Source: an uncultured Gemmatimonadota bacterium
GTDB lineage: Bacteria > Gemmatimonadota > Gemmatimonadetes > Gemmatimonadales > Gemmatimonadaceae
Length of the DNA stretch: 25,681 nucleotides
Direction: 5' to 3'
Assembly (NCBI GenBank): GCA_946480295.1
Contig: CAMLIT010000060.1
Location: 1 to 25,681, forward strand
Made by a program: the position numbers and the translations under genes. Within the stretch, counting starts at the first letter, position 1; the number at the start of each line of letters is the position of its first letter. This document shows, piece after piece, positions 16,461-23,732 of this stretch. Under the pieces are notes generated by a model. That model did not search any database and was not told the DNA's origin. It saw nothing but the letters and a program-made list of their open reading frames with translations.

Positions 16461-18409
16461 AGGCGACGCCGTACCGCGCCGAGCTGGCGCTGCTCGTGGA
16501 CCGTCCGCCGTCCGGCCCGCGCTGGATCCACGAGCTGAAGCTCGACGGGTACCGCATGGGGATCCTGCTCGACGGCGGCGGCGTGCGACTGATGTCGCGC
16601 CGCGGCACCGAATGGACCGCGGAGTTCCCCGAGCTGGTGGAGGCGGCGCGCCGGCTGCGGGCGCGGTCGGCGGTGCTCGACGGCGAGGTGGTCGTGCTGT
16701 CGTCGTCGGGCATCTCCGACTTCCAGGCGCTCCAGAACCGGGGGCGGGCGCGGGGCGGGATCGTGTACTTCGCCTTCGACCTGCTGGCGCTCGACGGGCG
16801 CGACCTCACGCGCGAGCCGCTGGAGACGCGCAAGGCGCGGCTGCACGACCTCGTCGGCGACGCGACGGGGATCATCCGCTTCACGCAGCACTTCAGCGCC
16901 GAGGGGGAGGAGGTGCTCCGCCAGGCCTGCGCGTTAGGCGCGGAGGGGATCGTCAGCAAGCGGCGCGACGCGCCCTATCACCCGGGGGCGCGCCACCCCG
17001 ACTGGCAGAAGACCAAGTGCATCAAGCGGCAGGAGTTCGTCGTCGGCGGCTTCACCGAGCCCTCCGGCTCTCGGCAGGGCCTCGGCTCCATCCTCGTCGG
17101 CTACTACGAGGGGCCGCGGCTCGTCTTCGCCGGGAAGGTGGGCACGGGTCCGGGGTGGAGCGAGCAGTTCGGCCTCGCGCTGCGCAAGCGGCTCGAGGCC
17201 ATCGAGCGTCCGACGTCCCCCTTCGATCCGCCGCCGCCCGGCTGGCTCGGTCGCCACGCGCACTGGGTCGCGCCGCGCCTCGTCGTGGAGGTGGAGTTCT
17301 CCGAGTGGACGGCGGGGGGCCACGTGCGCCATCCCTCGCTCCAGGGCTTCCGCCGCGACAAGCGGCCGCGCGACGTCGTGAAGGAGGTGCCGGTCGCCGT
17401 CGAGCGCCCGGCGACGCGCGGCACTGGCCGCGCGCGGCGCGCGACGCAGCACGCGTCCGCGCCGGAGGCCGGGCTGGTCCTCGCCGACCCCGATGCGATC
17501 GTGTACCCGCAGCCCGGCGTGACGAAGCACGACCTGGTGCAGCTCTACATCGACATCTGCGGCTGGGCGCTCCCGCACGTCGCCGGCCGTCCGCTCACCC
17601 TCGTCAGGCGCCGGCAGCCGATCACGCGCGCCGACGCGCTGCGGAGCCAGTGCGTCTTCCTGCACCACACGCCGCGCGACCAGCGGTGGGCCCCGGCGTG
17701 GATGCCCCGCCTGGCGATCGCCGAGCGCCGGAAGACCGGCGAGTATCTGTGGGTGGGATCGTCGCGCGACCTCCTCGCGCTCGTCGCCGCGGACATCGTC
17801 GAGTGGCACGTGTGGAACGCGCGGGTGGACGACGTGGAGCGCCCAGACCGGATCGTGTTCGACCTCGATCCCGGCGAGGACGTGGCCTGGCCGTCGGTGG
17901 TCGCCGCCGCGCGGCGCGTCCGCGCCCGGCTGGCGGCGCTCGACCTCGAGAGCTGGGTCAAGACGACGGGGGGTCGGGGTGTGCACGTCGTCGTGCCCTT
18001 CCGCGCGGAGCACGACTGGGACACGGTGTTCGCCTTCGCGCGTGCCCTTGCCGAGTCGATCGCGCGCGAGGATCCGGCGCGGTACACGGTGTCGTTCGCG
18101 AAGGCGGATCGCGCGGGACGCGTGCTGATCGACTACAAGCGGAACTACCGCACGGCGATCGCGGTCGCCGGCTTCTCCACGCGCGCGCGTCCCGCGGGCA
18201 CGCTCTCCGTGCCGCTGCGCTGGTCGGAGCTGACGCCGACGCTCGATGCGGATGCGTTCACCGTGACGACGGTGCGTGCGCGGCTGCGGGCGCTGCGGAG
18301 CGATCCGTGGGCCGGGTACTGGACGGCGCGGCAGCGGATCACGCGGGGGATGCTGCGGGAGGCCGGAGGCCGGAGGCGGGAGGCGGGAGGCGGGAGGCGG
18401 GAGGCGTAG
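16457..18409 (+). CDS. ligD: ATP-dependent DNA ligase LigD with ligase and polymerase domains, no phosphoesterase domain
   Basis: 650 residues; works with Ku in bacterial non-homologous end joining in the family. Ligase domain first: HELKLDGYR with adenylated Lys28, LDGEVVVL, FAFDLLALDGRDL, EGIVSKRRDAPYHPG, WQKTKC, then an OB-fold region (GKVGTGPGW, PRLVVEVEFSEWT...RHPSLQGFRRDK). From about residue 335 the primase-polymerase domain: DPDAIVYPQPGVTKHDLVQLY, LRSQCVFLHHTP, metal-binding DLDP (Asp469, Asp471), KTTGGRGVHVVVP, and DYKRNYRTAIAVAGFSTRARP. The 3'-phosphoesterase domain of many LigD proteins is absent. The GTG start overlaps the upstream TGA; no other start fits the conserved N terminus. 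The last ~17 codons are GGGAGGC heptamers, giving a repetitive Arg/Glu/Ala/Gly tail. No ku gene is in the window. Confidence 0.93.
   Translation: MKATPYRAELALLVDRPPSGPRWIHELKLDGYRMGILLDGGGVRLMSRRGTEWTAEFPELVEAARRLRARSAVLDGEVVVLSSSGISDFQALQNRGRARGGIVYFAFDLLALDGRDLTREPLETRKARLHDLVGDATGIIRFTQHFSAEGEEVLRQACALGAEGIVSKRRDAPYHPGARHPDWQKTKCIKRQEFVVGGFTEPSGSRQGLGSILVGYYEGPRLVFAGKVGTGPGWSEQFGLALRKRLEAIERPTSPFDPPPPGWLGRHAHWVAPRLVVEVEFSEWTAGGHVRHPSLQGFRRDKRPRDVVKEVPVAVERPATRGTGRARRATQHASAPEAGLVLADPDAIVYPQPGVTKHDLVQLYIDICGWALPHVAGRPLTLVRRRQPITRADALRSQCVFLHHTPRDQRWAPAWMPRLAIAERRKTGEYLWVGSSRDLLALVAADIVEWHVWNARVDDVERPDRIVFDLDPGEDVAWPSVVAAARRVRARLAALDLESWVKTTGGRGVHVVVPFRAEHDWDTVFAFARALAESIAREDPARYTVSFAKADRAGRVLIDYKRNYRTAIAVAGFSTRARPAGTLSVPLRWSELTPTLDADAFTVTTVRARLRALRSDPWAGYWTARQRITRGMLREAGGRRREAGGGRREA
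18357..18405. repeat. heptanucleotide tandem array (GGGAGGC) at the 3' end of ligD
   Basis: Seven heptamers: GGGAGGC, CGGAGGC twice, then GGGAGGC four times. The array supplies the last codons of ligD and the stop TAG (18407-18409) follows within two bases. Because seven is not a multiple of three, changes in copy number would shift the frame of the tail. Confidence 0.85.
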
Positions 18410-18555
18410 GGACGAGGGACACCTGACGCCGCGCGCACTCGTTTGGCCCCCTAGCAGTTCGCTATCAGCACTTTCTCGCGCGCGACGTACATTGATCAGG
18501 CGCGGCGCTGCCGCCCGTCCATCCTCTCGCGCCGCGAGCACTCTCCCCTCCCGCC

Positions 18556-20814
18556 ATGTATCGAGCGACGGATCGCAAGATCACGATCGCGCTCAGCGCC
18601 GCCCTCGCCGTCCTGCTGCTCGTCGTCGTCATCGCCATCGTGAGCACGCACCGGCTCGTGCGCGCCACGCAGTGGGCGTCGAACACCGCGCTCGTGCGCG
18701 GGGAGCTGCGCGCCTTCGACGACATGATCGACGAGGCGCGCGCCGACGTCCGCGGGTTCATGCTCACCGGCGACAGCGCCTACCTGCGGCAGTACGCGAC
18801 GGCGATCGACTCGGCGCGCGGCTCGCTCGCCGCGCTCCGGCGCATGACGGCGGACGACACGGCGCAGACGCGCGCCGTCGCCGAGCTCGGGCCGCTGTTC
18901 GCGCACCGCGCGGAGGCGCTCCGTCGCTCGGCGGCGCTGGGGGAGCGCCGCGACTCGAGCGCGGCGGCGTTCGCGACCGAGCTCGCCGTCGGCGACACGC
19001 TCACGCGGCACATGGCCGCCGTCCTCGCCCGCGTCGACGCGAACGAGGCGCGGTGGCTGGCCGACGGGGTGGACGCGGAGGCGTGGAACGCGGCGCTCGT
19101 GCGCATCGTGCTCGTGACGCTCGCCGTCTTCGCCGTCGCCTTCGTCGTGCTCGTGCGGCACTCGATCGCGCGCGACCTCAGCGGCCGCGCGCGCGCCGAG
19201 GCGGCGCTGCGGGCGTCGGAGGCGCGCTTCGCCGGCATTCTCGCCATCGCGCCCGACGCCATCGTCACGATCGACGACGATCATCGCATCGTCCACTTCA
19301 ACCGCGGCGCGGAGGTGCTCTTCGGGTACGGCGCCGGGGAGGTCATCGGCCAGTCGCTCGACATCCTCCTGCCGGAGCGCTTCGTGGCGGGGCATCGCGC
19401 GCACGTCCGGGCGTTCGCCCGCGCGCCGGAGCGCGTGCCGCCGCTGACGGACCGGCCGGAGGTCATCGGCCGTCGGCGCGGCGGCACGGAGTTCACCGCC
19501 GAGGCGTCCATGTCCCGGCTCGCCACGCCGGAGGGGATGCTGTTCACCATCGTCCTCCGCGACGTGACCGAGCGCAAGCGGCGCGAGCGGCTGGACCGGG
19601 CGCTGGGCGACGTCGGCACGCGGATGGCGACGTCGCCGGAGTACGACGACCGCCTCGCCGTCGTCGCGCAGATGCCGGTGCCCGTCGTCGGGAGCTGGTG
19701 CCTGCTCGACGTGCTGGAGGAGGACGGCGAGCGCGGATCGATCCTCGTGCGCGTGCCGAGCACGCACGAGGAACCGGTGCTCGACGAGGCGCTGCGCGAG
19801 TTCCGGGACCGCACGGGGGCGCGTCCCCGCTCGGCGCGCGTGCTGGACGTGCTGCGCAGCGGGCACCTCGCGTGCATCGCCGACGTGCAGCGGCAGCTTC
19901 CGGGACGCGGGGCCGACGGCGAGCTGCGGGGGCTCGCGGCGTTGATGGACAGCCCGTCGATCATCATCGCCCCGGTCGCGCGCGGCGACGCTGTCATCGG
20001 CACGATGACGATCGGGTCCGCGCCCGGCACGCGGTTCGCCGCGCCGGACCAGGAGTCGGCGCGGCTCATCGCCGGCCGCGGCGCGCTCGCCATCGAGAAC
20101 GGGCGGCTGTTCCGGAAGGCGCAGCGGGCGACGATGGCGCGCGACCAGGTGCTCGGCATGGTCTCGCACGACCTGCGGAACCCGCTCAGCGCGATCTCGA
20201 TGTGCGCGCGCACGCTCCTCGACGCGCCGGCGGACGACGAGGCGGCGCGCCGGCAGAACTGCCAGACGATCCTCGACGCGTCCGAGCTGACGCAGCGGCT
20301 GCTGCAGGACCTCCTGGACGTGGCGAGCCTCGAGGGCGGGCACCTCTCCGTGGACATGGACGAGCAGGCGATCGTGCCGCTCGTGGAGGCGACGCGGGAG
20401 ATGTTCGCCCGGCGCGCGGCGGCCCAGTCGGTCGCCCTGACGGCGGAATGCGCGCCGGGGCTCCCGTACGTCCACGCGGACGGGGAGCGCATCGTCCAGG
20501 TGCTGGCGAACCTCGTCTCGAACGCGCTCAAGTTCACGCCGGCCGGCGGGCGCATCGCCGTGCGCGCGGCGCCGGGCGCGGACGAGGTCGTGCTGACGGT
20601 CAGCGACACGGGCGCGGGCATCCCCGCGGCGGACGTGCCCCACCTGTTCGAGCGCTTCTGGCACGGCCAGCACACCAACGGCAGGCGCGGCTACGGGCTG
20701 GGCCTGACCATCGCCCAGGGGATCGTCGCCGCGCACGGGGGGCGCATCTGGGTGGAGACCGCGCCGGGGCGCGGCAGCACCTTCTCCGTCGCCCTGCCGG
20801 CCGCCGGCGCCTAA
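18556..20814 (+). CDS. membrane sensor histidine kinase (CHASE3-PAS-GAF-HisKA-HATPase)
   Basis: 752 residues. Membrane segment 1 at about residues 9-30, an extracytoplasmic helical CHASE3-like region (ARADVRGFMLTGDSAYL) to about 175, membrane segment 2 at about 180-200. Then a PAS domain (FAGILAIAPDAIVTIDDDHRI...GYGAGEVIGQ, to about 345), a GAF-like domain (to about 515), and the kinase core: H box MVSHDLRNPLSAI with His538, N box LVSNALKFTP with Asn656, G1 DTGAGIP with Asp684, F box FERFW and G2 GYGLGLTIA. No receiver domain is fused and no response regulator gene is adjacent, so its partner is elsewhere. Its stop TAA shares bases with the stop of the convergent chorismate mutase gene. The signal it senses is unknown. 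Confidence 0.94.
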   Translation: MYRATDRKITIALSAALAVLLLVVVIAIVSTHRLVRATQWASNTALVRGELRAFDDMIDEARADVRGFMLTGDSAYLRQYATAIDSARGSLAALRRMTADDTAQTRAVAELGPLFAHRAEALRRSAALGERRDSSAAAFATELAVGDTLTRHMAAVLARVDANEARWLADGVDAEAWNAALVRIVLVTLAVFAVAFVVLVRHSIARDLSGRARAEAALRASEARFAGILAIAPDAIVTIDDDHRIVHFNRGAEVLFGYGAGEVIGQSLDILLPERFVAGHRAHVRAFARAPERVPPLTDRPEVIGRRRGGTEFTAEASMSRLATPEGMLFTIVLRDVTERKRRERLDRALGDVGTRMATSPEYDDRLAVVAQMPVPVVGSWCLLDVLEEDGERGSILVRVPSTHEEPVLDEALREFRDRTGARPRSARVLDVLRSGHLACIADVQRQLPGRGADGELRGLAALMDSPSIIIAPVARGDAVIGTMTIGSAPGTRFAAPDQESARLIAGRGALAIENGRLFRKAQRATMARDQVLGMVSHDLRNPLSAISMCARTLLDAPADDEAARRQNCQTILDASELTQRLLQDLLDVASLEGGHLSVDMDEQAIVPLVEATREMFARRAAAQSVALTAECAPGLPYVHADGERIVQVLANLVSNALKFTPAGGRIAVRAAPGADEVVLTVSDTGAGIPAADVPHLFERFWHGQHTNGRRGYGLGLTIAQGIVAAHGGRIWVETAPGRGSTFSVALPAAGA

Positions 20815-21137
20815 CGCGACTCGGCCGCCGCGGGACCGCCTCCCGCCTCCTGCTCGTCCTGCACGCGACGCGAGAGGCCGATCACGTGCCAGAAGATGTC
20901 GCGCACCGGCTCCGACGGCAGCGCCAGCTCGCGCGCCGCCGTCGTGATCGACCGCACGACCTCCGCTTCCCGCTTCGGGTCGAGGACGGGGAGCCCCGCC
21001 GTCCGCTTCAGCACGCCGACCCGCCGCCCGATCCGTACTCGTTTGGCAAGGAGGTCGAGGATCGCCCGGTCGATCCGGGCGATCTCGTCCCGACACGCCG
21101 CCAGCTCGGCCAGCGCGTCGTCGCGCGCGCCGCTCAT
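20811..21137 (-). CDS. aroQ: chorismate mutase, AroQ type
   Basis: Rearranges chorismate to prephenate, the branch point to Phe and Tyr. 108 residues, close to a single AroQ helical domain: CRDEIARIDRAILDLLAKRVRIGRRVGVLKR, then LPVLDPKREAEVVRSI and WHVIGLSRRVQDEQE. Arg, Lys and Glu residues at family active-site positions are present (R in CRDEIARID, K in VGVLKR, the D-x-x-R-E block). No prephenate dehydratase or dehydrogenase domain is attached. The ATG overlaps the DAHP synthase stop as ATGA, so the two are translationally coupled in one attenuator-controlled unit. Chorismate mutase commonly partners with or regulates type I-beta DAHP synthase (fused in some bacteria); a complex here is inference. 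The stop overlaps the histidine kinase stop in CTAA. Confidence 0.92.
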   Translation of the reverse strand: MSGARDDALAELAACRDEIARIDRAILDLLAKRVRIGRRVGVLKRTAGLPVLDPKREAEVVRSITTAARELALPSEPVRDIFWHVIGLSRRVQDEQEAGGGPAAAESR

Positions 21138-22195
21138 GCGGCCACCGCGGCCCCCGCCGCCGCCTCGGTCCCGTGCGCCAGCGTCCGTCCCGCCGCCGCC
21201 GCGAACGGCGCCAGCCGCGTCATCATGTCCGCGAACGCCGCCGGCGTGAGCGACTGGTCCCCGTCGGACAGCGCGTGCTCCGGATCCGGGTGCACCTCGA
21301 CGATCAGCCCGTCCGCGCCCGCCGCGATCGCGGCGAAGGCGAGCGGCGCGACGAGGTCCGCGTCGCCCCCGGCGTGGCTCGGGTCCACGATCACCGGGAG
21401 GTGCGTCTCCCGCTTCAGCACCGGCACCGCGGCGACGTCCAGCGTGTTGCGCGTCGCGCGCTCGAAGGTGCGGATGCCGCGCTCGCACAGGACCACGTCG
21501 CGGTTGCCGTTGGCCATGATGTACTCGGCCGCCATGAGCAGCTCCTCCACCGTCGCCGACAGCCCGCGCTTGAGCAGCACCGGGCGCTGGATGCGACCCA
21601 GCTCGGCGAGCAGCGAGAAGTTCTGCATGTTGCGTGCGCCGACCTGCATCATGTCCGCGTGCTCGGCGATGACGTCGATCTGCCGCGGGTCCATCACCTC
21701 GGTCACCACGGGAAGGCCGATCTCGCGCCGGACCTCGACCAGCAGCCGCAGCGCCTCGCGCCCGAGCCCCTGGAAGCTGTACGGCGACGTGCGCGGCTTG
21801 AACGCCCCGCCGCGCAGCATCACCGCGCCCGCCGCGCGCACCTCGCGCGCCGCCCGATGCAGCATCTCGCGGTTCTCCACCGAGCACGGCCCGGCGATCA
21901 CCGATACCGCCTTCCCGCCGAACGAGACGCCGTTCCCACCGACGCGCACCTCCGAGCGGTCCACCGAGAACTCGCGCGAGGCGAGCTTGTACGGCTTCAG
22001 CAGCGGCGTGACCGACTCCACGCCGGGGAGCGAGCGGAGCGGCACCTCCTCGAGCAGCCGGTCGTCGCCGATGCAGCCGATGATGGTCCGCCGCTCGCCG
22101 CGCGAGAGGTGGGTGCGGAGGCCGGCGGCCTCGACGCGCTCGCGGATGTGCTCGATCTCGAGATCGGTGACGTTGGGGCGGGTGACGATGATCAT
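21134..22195 (-). CDS. aroF: 3-deoxy-7-phosphoheptulonate (DAHP) synthase, type I-beta
   Basis: First step of the shikimate pathway: joins phosphoenolpyruvate and erythrose 4-phosphate. 353 residues. The N-terminal ~70 residues (MIIVTRPNVTDLEIEHIRERVEAAG...IIGCIGD) form the ferredoxin-like/ACT-like regulatory domain of the Thermotoga-type enzyme. The TIM barrel then shows VIAGPCSVE, AFKPRTSPYSFQGLG, EVMDPRQ, QVGARNMQNF, LLKRG, DPSHAGGD and LIVEVHPDPE, including residues for PEP and metal binding in the family. ATG 22195 begins the regulatory domain exactly; a longer frame to 22357 is rejected because it runs through the terminator hairpin. No clear Shine-Dalgarno precedes the ATG. The gene is the first of a two-gene unit with aroQ, behind a Phe/Tyr leader peptide. 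Confidence 0.95.
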   Translation of the reverse strand: MIIVTRPNVTDLEIEHIRERVEAAGLRTHLSRGERRTIIGCIGDDRLLEEVPLRSLPGVESVTPLLKPYKLASREFSVDRSEVRVGGNGVSFGGKAVSVIAGPCSVENREMLHRAAREVRAAGAVMLRGGAFKPRTSPYSFQGLGREALRLLVEVRREIGLPVVTEVMDPRQIDVIAEHADMMQVGARNMQNFSLLAELGRIQRPVLLKRGLSATVEELLMAAEYIMANGNRDVVLCERGIRTFERATRNTLDVAAVPVLKRETHLPVIVDPSHAGGDADLVAPLAFAAIAAGADGLIVEVHPDPEHALSDGDQSLTPAAFADMMTRLAPFAAAAGRTLAHGTEAAAGAAVAA

Positions 22196-22266
22196 GGCGG
22201 TGGGCCGTAGGGTTGGTGGCGGTGGGAGATGGCGGAGCGGGAGGAAAATCACTGGAACGACCCCGG

Positions 22267-22301
22267 AAAAAGAAAAACGGTCCGTGGCTGTCCACGGACC
22301 G
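22267..22301 (-). terminator. aromatic operon attenuator terminator
   Basis: A perfect 10-bp stem (22278-22287 with 22292-22301), four-base loop, followed on the minus strand by TTTTTCTTTTT. A strong intrinsic terminator between the leader peptide and aroF. Its 5' arm with one flanking base (ACGGTCCGTGG, 22302-22292) can alternatively pair with CCACGGGCCGT (22366-22356) in the leader over 11 bp, including one G-U. Confidence 0.92.
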
Positions 22302-22331
22302 TCGGGGGTGTCCTGCGCGTCGTTCGGCTGG

Positions 22332-22418
22332 CTAGTCGCGCGCGTACCTCCACCCACGGCCCGTGGTCCGGGTCGTAAAGTAGAAGTAGAAGCCGTAATA
22401 GCCGTGGGCGCGCATCAT
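22332..22418 (-). CDS. Phe/Tyr-rich leader peptide of the aromatic operon (attenuator)
   Basis: A 28-codon ORF: two tandem ATGs (22418 and 22415), TAG at 22334-22332. Residues 7-14 read YYGFYFYF, seven Tyr/Phe codons in eight, with a later Trp and Tyr. It lies between a promoter and a strong terminator ahead of DAHP synthase and chorismate mutase, the textbook setting for attenuation by aromatic aminoacyl-tRNA supply. Three competing pairings can be traced: segment 1 (CCCACGGC, 22408-22401) with segment 2 (GCCGTGGG, 22360-22353); segment 2 region 22366-22356 with segment 3 (22302-22292); segment 3 with segment 4 (terminator). Ribosomes stalled on the Tyr/Phe codons would cover segment 1, free segment 2 and prevent termination. 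The start codon is 5 nt from the -10 box, so the mRNA is probably leaderless. Confidence 0.85.
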   Translation of the reverse strand: MMRAHGYYGFYFYFTTRTTGRGWRYARD

Positions 22419-22423
22419 GATCC

Positions 22424-22453
22424 ACAGTACCTCCGGGGGCCGCGGCCTGTCAA
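22424..22453 (-). promoter_or_regulatory. sigma70-type promoter of the aromatic operon
   Basis: On the minus strand: TTGACA (22453-22448), 18-nt spacer, TACTGT (22429-22424), which keeps the three most conserved -10 bases. Transcription should start at about 22418-22417, at the leader ATG. GGAGG in the spacer is upstream of the start point and therefore not a ribosome site. Confidence 0.7.
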
Positions 22454-22465
22454 GATGCCGCGGCC
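22438..22465. promoter_or_regulatory. 9-bp dyad flanking the aromatic -35 box
   Basis: GGCCGCGGC (22438-22446) and GCCGCGGCC (22457-22465) form a perfect inverted repeat with a 10-nt centre that contains TTGACA. It could be a repressor operator on the aromatic promoter, or a terminator hairpin for the lipoprotein gene that stops at 22473 (no T tract follows). Confidence 0.5.
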
Positions 22466-22472
22466 GGTCCGG

Positions 22473-22958
22473 TCAGCCCGTGCACTTCGCCGACTGCTGC
22501 AGGATGTCCGCGTGGAAGTCGGGGCCGTCGAAGTACAGGTGCGCGGTCAGGGCGAGCAGGAAGTTCGGGGCGCTGCCGCGCGAGATGACCCGGTACCTGG
22601 CCGTGTACATCACGTCGAGCGGATTCAGCACGCCCTGCTCGTCGCTCACGCGGATGAAGTTGTACGCCGTGTCCGTGACGGCGGAGACGCCGGTCAGGTC
22701 CGCGCCGTTGATGCGCACTCGCGACACGCCCGACGGGTCGGTCATGAGCGAAACGTGAATCTTCCCCGTCACGTCCACCTCGTCACCGTCGCACGGATTG
22801 AAGATCGTGAAGGCATCGGAGGCCCACCACTCCTGGTTCGTCGGCGCGCTCTGGAAGGAGGCGCGCGCGAGCGCGACGGCACGGGGCGACTGCACGGTGG
22901 GAGCTTCGCACGCGGTGATGGCGAAGAGGGCGAGAAGCGCGACGACGTGCCGATTCAT
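22473..22958 (-). CDS. small lipoprotein, unknown function
   Basis: 161 residues, not recognised. MNRHVVALLALFAITAC is a lipoprotein signal with acylated Cys17. The start ATG is preceded by GGAGG at five nt, which decides against a longer in-frame start at 23084. The mature part is beta-rich by appearance (IHVSLMTDPSGVSRVRINGADLTGV, YRVISRGSAPNFLLALTAHLYFDG) and has two further cysteines (NPCDGDE and AKCTG at the C terminus) that could form a disulfide outside the cytoplasm. It ends 20 nt before the aromatic operon promoter, in the same direction. A single gene; no partner is suggested by context. Confidence 0.8.
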   Translation of the reverse strand: MNRHVVALLALFAITACEAPTVQSPRAVALARASFQSAPTNQEWWASDAFTIFNPCDGDEVDVTGKIHVSLMTDPSGVSRVRINGADLTGVSAVTDTAYNFIRVSDEQGVLNPLDVMYTARYRVISRGSAPNFLLALTAHLYFDGPDFHADILQQSAKCTG

Positions 22959-23102
22959 GCCAGCCTCCAGGACGATGGTGGAGCGCGGGAGCCTACGGCG
23001 GATCCGACGACGCTCGGCGCTCGAGCGAGCGCGCACGGGAACATTGAGCGGCCAAACGATGATGGCCGGACTGACGCTCCGCAACAGCGGCGTGCGCGTG
23101 AA

Positions 23103-23124
23103 AGCAGAGCTCGCCTTCTCTGCT
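23103..23124 (-). terminator. possible terminator after the basic small protein gene
   Basis: AGCAGAG (23103-23109) pairs with CTCTGCT (23118-23124) over 7 bp around an eight-base loop; on the minus strand TTT follows. It lies 17 nt after the stop at 23141. Short stem and T tract, so moderate support only. Confidence 0.45.
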
Positions 23125-23140
23125 CCTCTGCTCTGCTCGC

Positions 23141-23554
23141 TTATTCGATCAGCCGGTTCGTGCGCGGCGCCGGTTCGGCATCGTCGAGGAGTTGCTGCAA
23201 GTCCTCGTCGGATTGGCTGGGCCAGCCCTCTGGAATCGGCCGCAGCCGTCGCTTCTCGTGTTTGGACTCGAAGGTGAGCCAGCCGGCGGAGCGGTGGAGC
23301 GCGTGGACCGCCGCCGCGTCGTGCCGCAGACGCCGCTCCCGCGTGCGCCGGGGACGGCTCCGCCGCTCACGTCCGCGTCTCCGGTCGGCCGTCATCGGGA
23401 GCACCTCCCAGACCTGCCAGAGGACGCCGTGTGCATCCACGAACTCGCGCAGCGCCATCGTCTCGTCGAGGCGGTACAGAGGGGGTTCGCCGTCGGCGGC
23501 GAGCGTACTACCGACCTGGGCAAGCGGAATGCCGGCGGGCGTGATCTCCCGCAT
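23141..23554 (-). CDS. conserved-looking basic small protein, unknown function
   Basis: 137 residues from ATG 23554 (MREITPAGIPLAQ); a frame open to 23746 gives an Arg-rich extension with little coding character and overlaps the divergent gene, so it was not used. Visible parts are FVDAHGVLWQVWEVLP (residues ~48-63), a dense Arg block (RRRGRERRSRPRRTRERR), then GWLTFESKHEKRRLRPIPEGWP and an acidic tail. The WQVWEV plus W-L-x-F-E-S plus RRLxPIPxxW pattern resembles short hypothetical proteins I associate with Gemmatimonadota; this is from memory and no function is known. There is no signal peptide or membrane segment, so it is probably cytoplasmic; the Arg block might bind nucleic acid. Confidence 0.65.
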   Translation of the reverse strand: MREITPAGIPLAQVGSTLAADGEPPLYRLDETMALREFVDAHGVLWQVWEVLPMTADRRRGRERRSRPRRTRERRLRHDAAAVHALHRSAGWLTFESKHEKRRLRPIPEGWPSQSDEDLQQLLDDAEPAPRTNRLIE

Positions 23555-23732
23555 CCGTTTGCCGCGCCGCTGCAGGCTTCTCACCGTGTAGCGGTGAGGC
23601 CAGTCACGTCGCGGCGACGCGAAACGGATCAGATTGGCGGCCGCTCGCGCGCTCCGACGGCGGCAGCGTCGCCAGCGACCGGCGGGGACTCCACCGGAGC
23701 CCTGCCCATACACAGTGACCGGACTCACCGAG

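Noticed and set aside
18496..21096. Minus-strand 866-codon frame
   Set aside because: Antisense to the histidine kinase, whose H, N, G1, F and G2 boxes are all present on the plus strand.
21134..22357. 407-codon version of DAHP synthase
   Set aside because: The extra N-terminal 54 codons run through the terminator hairpin and T tract; the conserved regulatory domain starts at ATG 22195.
22430..22434. GGAGG as a Shine-Dalgarno for the aromatic leader
   Set aside because: It lies in the promoter spacer, upstream of the predicted transcription start.
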